Part shown: in pieces, positions 59,755 through 64,000 of the stretch
Position numbering within the stretch: the stretch's first letter is position 1
Layout: each line of letters begins with the position of its first letter
Assembly (NCBI RefSeq): GCF_008831285.2
Contig: NC_045140.1
Span: 8,864,505 to 8,928,504, forward strand
DNA length: 64,000 bases
Direction of reading: 5' to 3'
Origin: Nymphaea colorata
Taxonomy: Eukaryota; Streptophyta; Magnoliopsida; Nymphaeales; Nymphaeaceae
Notes under the pieces: model-generated
Databases searched by the model: none
What the model was told of the DNA's origin: nothing
Seen by the model: only the letters and a program-made list of their open reading frames with translations
Made by a program: the position numbers and the translations under genes

Positions 59755-60300
59755 AAGGGCCTGTTGGCCTTGAAAATTCTTTCTAGATAGAGAAACCTCC
59801 AAGATCTCCCCTTTGGAGGAACTGTGTCAATGACAGGCTCAGCCTGCACTTGGCCAAGTTCCCACATGCCATGTACCCCAAGTCCATGCCCACTTTCCCC
59901 TCCAAGACCGAGTTTATAGCCTACAGCTACATGGCCAGGTTTGGGCTGCAGCCCAGCTATGGCCACTGTTTCTGATTGCTGCATATGATGCATCAATATC
60001 ATCTGCAACTTGGCACCTCACTGTAAGCAACTCCAAGTCCGGGGAGGTCGAGGAGAATATTGCTGTGAGCTAGGTTCCTCATTGTCACCACCAGCAGGAA
60101 CAGGGACGTGTTCATGCTGGAACCTGGCGGGGTAGATGGGTTTAAGGGTGGCGTGCTACATTCTACTATCAATCGGGTAGGGTTACATTGGTAGCAAGAG
60201 AGGTTTTGGTTGTGGGATGTGGTTACTCCGGCATGGAGATTGCGTACAATCTCTGTGAGCATGGTGCCTGGATGTCCATTGTCGTCATGAATCCCTTAAA
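59755..60300 (+). pseudogene. YUCCA-type flavin monooxygenase pseudogene, unit 3
   Basis: Best-preserved copy. In order on plus: ILDRETSKISPLWRNCVNDR, LSLHLAKFPHAMYPKSMPTF, PSKTEFIAYSYMARFGLQPS (59783-59965); stop at about 59974 and a one-base shift; AAYDASISSATWHLTVSNSK and SGEVEENIAVS (to about 60072); VDGFKGGVLHSTINRVG (about 60133-60183); and, after another shift, VLVVGCGYSGMEIAYNLCEH, the NADPH-binding fold (60205-60265). At least three disruptions. The pattern resembles the YUC10/11 branch, but this is from memory of motifs only. Confidence 0.85.
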
Positions 60301-60494
60301 GTACCAGGCTTTCTACTGTATCTTCTCTTTTAGTGAATAAAAGCATAGTTTCCGCTGACATCCAAACACACATTTTGTCTCCTAAAAGCAGTCAAAAGTA
60401 CTGTCACCCAACCACATGCTAAAGGTTGCTTGATTGTTGAATGATGAGATAGGTTCTGGGTTTTTTAATATTTTAGAACTTCCTAATTCAACAA

Positions 60495-60685
60495 CAACAA
60501 CTACTAGTACTGCTACTACTACTACTTGTGGGTAGGATAGTGAGGAAAGAGACCAGCAACAAGGCAAGCAAGCTCAATCGCTTGAGGCATTTTCCTCTAA
60601 TGACGAATCGCTCTTGAGTTGAAGAAATGGCTTAGTGAAGAACGGGTTATAAATAGGCAATTTATAGGGAGGGGAAGGATGTCTA
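60495..60685 (-). promoter_or_regulatory. TATA-leader block, unit 3
   Basis: Unit 3 copy of the promoter-like block; ACT/AAC trinucleotide run at 60488-60526. The start context reads AAAATGCCTCAAGCG here. Confidence 0.3.
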
Positions 60686-61569
60686 GGTGGAGCAAAAAAA
60701 GGAATTAAGCAGCGGCTCTAATTTATTTTAAGAAAAAAAATTGAAAAAAAAGAAAGAAAGTTGAGGTGTTTCTAATTCTGATAAGGTAGAGTCAACTGTC
60801 AAGCCTGTTCAGGAAGATGGTTAAAGGAGGTTTCCATGTTAGAGCCAATGTAGTTAAGAAGGATGAAAAAGAATCTTTGAACATTAATGAAGATTATTGA
60901 AATTGTTCAGATCTCGTTGCCAATAGCATAGCGCTTTGTGGGAAACAAATCTTGCAATAAATCAGGGTCCTTTTTCTTCTCTTGGGAGAAAGCTAGTGGT
61001 GGGTATATAAATATGACATATTATTAACGTTGATGCATGCGTGGAACTTAGGAAATTAAGTTGTAAAATATAATATAAGCATGAAAATTAGGAAAGATCA
61101 TCAAAGATAAGAATACAGTGGAACTTCGAAACACATGGTTGTGTTTGGAGAAAAATCTAGATAACAGAATAATTTTGTAAATGTTAGATTTTAATTTTTT
61201 TTTTCCCACTTCAGTGTTTGTACAAAATGGAACTTGAATCAAATCGGTAGGGTGGTCATTTCCATAGATTAGGCGATTCAGCAACTCAACCAAGTTGGCA
61301 GTGAAATGGAAAAAAATACATAGTCAACATTTTCAAAAGATTGAAAGTCAAATGTGGAAAAAAATTTCATTGATTATTATTTTTATTTCTGGGCAACTTA
61401 CTTACACTTTCATAATAAGATATTAGGTGTAAAAGGGCCCATATGAGGTGGAACAAAGAGGCCACTGTTTTATTTTAAAGTGCAGACACGTGATATTTGT
61501 AAATTCCAATGGCCAAAAGTAACGAGAATGCCCATTTAATCTTCAAAAATTTTATATTTTGAAATTTAA

Positions 61570-64000
61570 TTACAAAAAATGCCTAACATTTGGAAAAATA
61601 TAATCTTTAGGTGTTTTAGAATATAAAAATGTGTTTTCATCAAATATAATATGTCTAGAAATAGTGGCCCGCTTGTTCAAGGGATTGTAACATATGTGGC
61701 CCTTACAGCATTTTGGGAATCCAAGAAAGACACACGCATGAGACTTTCGGGCAAGTTTTGATTTACTTTGATAACTGGCTAATGATAAGCAGTACATCGA
61801 AAAACTTTAAGATTCTCCAGTTGAGGCTTAGTACCAAGAAGTTTCTTCTATGGAGTTGATTCTTGTGCACTAATCGGCAACTTGTTAATAATATAGACTG
61901 CCATTGTAAAAGCATCTGTCAAAAATAAGCCGACATGCAAGCATTAATAAGCATAGTAAGTCCAATTTCAATAGTGTGGCGATGTTTTGGTTCTGCTACA
62001 CCATTTTGTTGTGTATAAAGACATAAGAGTCTTCTTTGAATTCATCTTACCTAAATCACAAACAAAACAAAAATGCTCTTTAGACATTTGAGTCAGCAGA
62101 AATATACGTAGATGAGGTCATGCCAAAGCTTAAAGGTATCTTTAAGAACTTGAGCAACATTATTGAAACAAAAATGTAAGCATTGCATGTCTACAATTTA
62201 TTTCCAGTAGGCAGTTTTCTTTCAACAGTGCTAGTCCATGCATAAAGCCCATCCTTAAGCCGTCCCTGGTGCATTATTTTCCCCGTCTACATTTTCTTGA
62301 CAAAAAAATCATGAGGCGTAAATTCTATTTTGCAATTATTATCTCTAGTGAACTTATCAACAAAAAGTAGATTCTTATGAATCATAGGAACATAAAGGAC
62401 ATTCTTTTACTGAAAACTTTCATGCTTGGATGGTAAGAATATGTTACCGATGCTTCTAATGGATAGTGTTTCTCAATTGCCAACAGTAACAAAATTGCAA
62501 CCATGATAAGGGGATTTACCTTCCATAGATTGATCACAGTTTGTTATATGATGGGACGCACTCGTATCCAAATACCTTTCTAAATTGTTATCTATCACAT
62601 TAGGTAAGGAGGTTGACGATGAGGCAGAGAGCCATGACCATAAAAGCTTTTAGAATATCATAACAATGACGAGCGTTGTGACCCCAGCAACCACAATATT
62701 GACAAGTAACTGTGAAAGACATTTTATAGTTAGAAATATTACTGGGCCCTCCATTATACCCATGACCTCTATTGTTCCCACGTCCTCCATTGTACGAACC
62801 AAAGTTGCGGCGACCACTACCGTTGTATGAATTATAGTTGCTGTGATCACCACCGTTCTGGTCTCCTCTCCTTCTTGCATAAGAGTCCCTATGGTTACCA
62901 GTTCGATGAGCAACCATAGCAACTGTTTTTGTTTCTTGAGAAATATCAAGTGGAGGTGAAAGAATTTGTCGACGATTTTCTTGAGAAATGAGCATATCAA
63001 AAATTTTAGGGAAACTTGGTTAAGTCTTGAATGTAGTGACTGTAGTGATGAAGACCTCATATTCAGTGGAGAGTCCGTTAAGGGTGTATAAAACCAAATC
63101 AGTGTCAGAGACCTTATGATTAACAGCAGCTAAAGAGTCATATAAAAATTTGACATGATTTTAAGTAATCAGCCATCATCATATTTACTTTCTTTACATT
63201 CTCTAAATCCCTTTTTTACTGAATGATTCGCAAGTTAAATTGAGAGGCATGTTGTTGTTCTAGAGCACACCAAGCCTCACATGCAGTGGAATATAAAATT
63301 AATTGTGGCAGAATATGTTCAGATCCCATAACCTTAACCCAGCTTAAAGCTAACTGATCTACCTGTTTCCATGCTTCAAAATCAGTATTTACTATGGTTT
63401 GATCTGCGTCAAGAAACTCAGGAGGTGCAGTTAGGGTACTGTTGACAAACCTTAGTAGCCCTTGACTCTTCATAACGCTGGTAATTTGAGAACACCAGAT
63501 ATTGTTTGATCTAACTTGACATACGCCAAGCTGGAAAAAACATTCCCTAAGTAGTTGACGGCGCAGCAGGGCTAGGACTAAATGTTGCCAATGAAATAGC
63601 TGAACGGTAGCTGTCGAGCTATCATTCCTCTAAAGAAAAAAATCGATCGCACCTTGCTGGGAGCAACAGGGGATTCGACTTCAGCAATTGCAAGAATCTT
63701 CACAGCGATAGGTGGTACTTCTAAAATTTGTAGCTCTTCAATCTCTACTCCAAAAATTATGAAAATTGGTGGGGATGTTCCTCAGAGGCAGACAAATCCA
63801 ATGAGCCCTTGCTTGACATCCATCACCACTGGAGCTGACAACTCCGGCCAAAATCGCGTCCCCCTTGGAAACAGCTCGATCTTCTAAAATTCGTAGCTCT
63901 TCAACGCCTGTTCCAAAAATTCTGAAAATTGGTGGGGATGTTCCTCAGAGGCAAACGAATCCAACGGGCACTTGCTTGACATCTATCACCATCGAGGATG
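61570..64000 (-). pseudogene. Copia B relic, gag to integrase fragments (unit 3)
   Basis: Same relic as in unit 2, continuing past the window. Integrase end KSHACVFLGFPKCCKGHICY (61797-61570) with an internal deletion of about 40 bp compared with unit 2; gag zinc knuckle CQYCGCWGHNARHC at 62720-62675 with correct CCHC spacing; gag core GLLRFVNSTLTAPPEFLDAD at 63473-63216. Frames are interrupted many times. RT and RNase H are missing. Confidence 0.8.

Larger units (their letters stand above)
47061..64000 (+). repeat. Tandem segmental duplication, unit 3 (incomplete)
   Basis: This is the third head-to-tail copy, running off the window end inside the leader repeats of the copia B relic. It lacks copia A; the empty target is at 49344-49348. 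It is very close to unit 2: for instance, the 87-codon hAT frame at 51389-51652 differs from 31798-32061 by one residue. Confidence 0.9.

Noticed and set aside
1-64000. tRNA, rRNA, CRISPR array, bacterial operon or ribosome-binding features
   Set aside because: Looked for by eye on both strands; none seen, and the sequence is clearly plant nuclear DNA.

Overview
The window looks like nuclear DNA of a flowering plant. It is AT-rich with no long intact host gene. It is packed with plant-type transposable elements (Ty1/copia, hAT, PIF/Harbinger-like, fold-back elements) and shards of plant genes: a YUCCA-type flavin monooxygenase and a MATE efflux carrier. I cannot name the species. All homology calls rest on reading motifs by eye; no search was run.

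Large-scale layout. From about 2991 to the end, the window is a direct tandem array of three diverged copies of one long segment: unit 1 at 2991-22292 (19.3 kb), unit 2 at 22293-47060 (24.8 kb) and unit 3 at 47061-64000 (cut by the window end). Each unit has the same order: a PIF/Harbinger-like element with gene-like ORFs; an AT-rich stretch; a dead hAT element (transposase on minus); a MATE fragment (minus); a 30-bp GATCC-rich minisatellite; a large inverted-repeat (fold-back) element; a YUCCA/FMO pseudogene (plus); a promoter-like block; a truncated copia relic (copia B, minus); and an exon-like block. Units 2 and 3 share indels that unit 1 lacks, so they appear to be the closest pair.

Unit-specific changes. 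Unit 2 carries a nearly complete 5.1-kb copia retrotransposon (copia A, 24603-29745, minus) with a clean 5-bp target duplication; units 1 and 3 keep the empty site. Unit 1 has lost about 1.45 kb of hAT, about 0.7 kb of the fold-back centre and the gag part of copia B. The last is replaced by a 4.6-kb foreign block (about 15776-20430). That block holds an inverted copy of the first 1.66 kb of the window and a second, unrelated 1.25-kb fold-back element (about 18490-19740).

I see no tRNA, rRNA, CRISPR or bacterial-type operon. Most long ORFs are shadows of low-complexity or repeat DNA. The points most worth following up are the two giant hairpin loci, the nested hairpins at the left end of the Harbinger-like element, the 30-bp minisatellite open on both strands, the replaced primer-binding region of copia A, and the templated 33-bp patch at 37638-37670.
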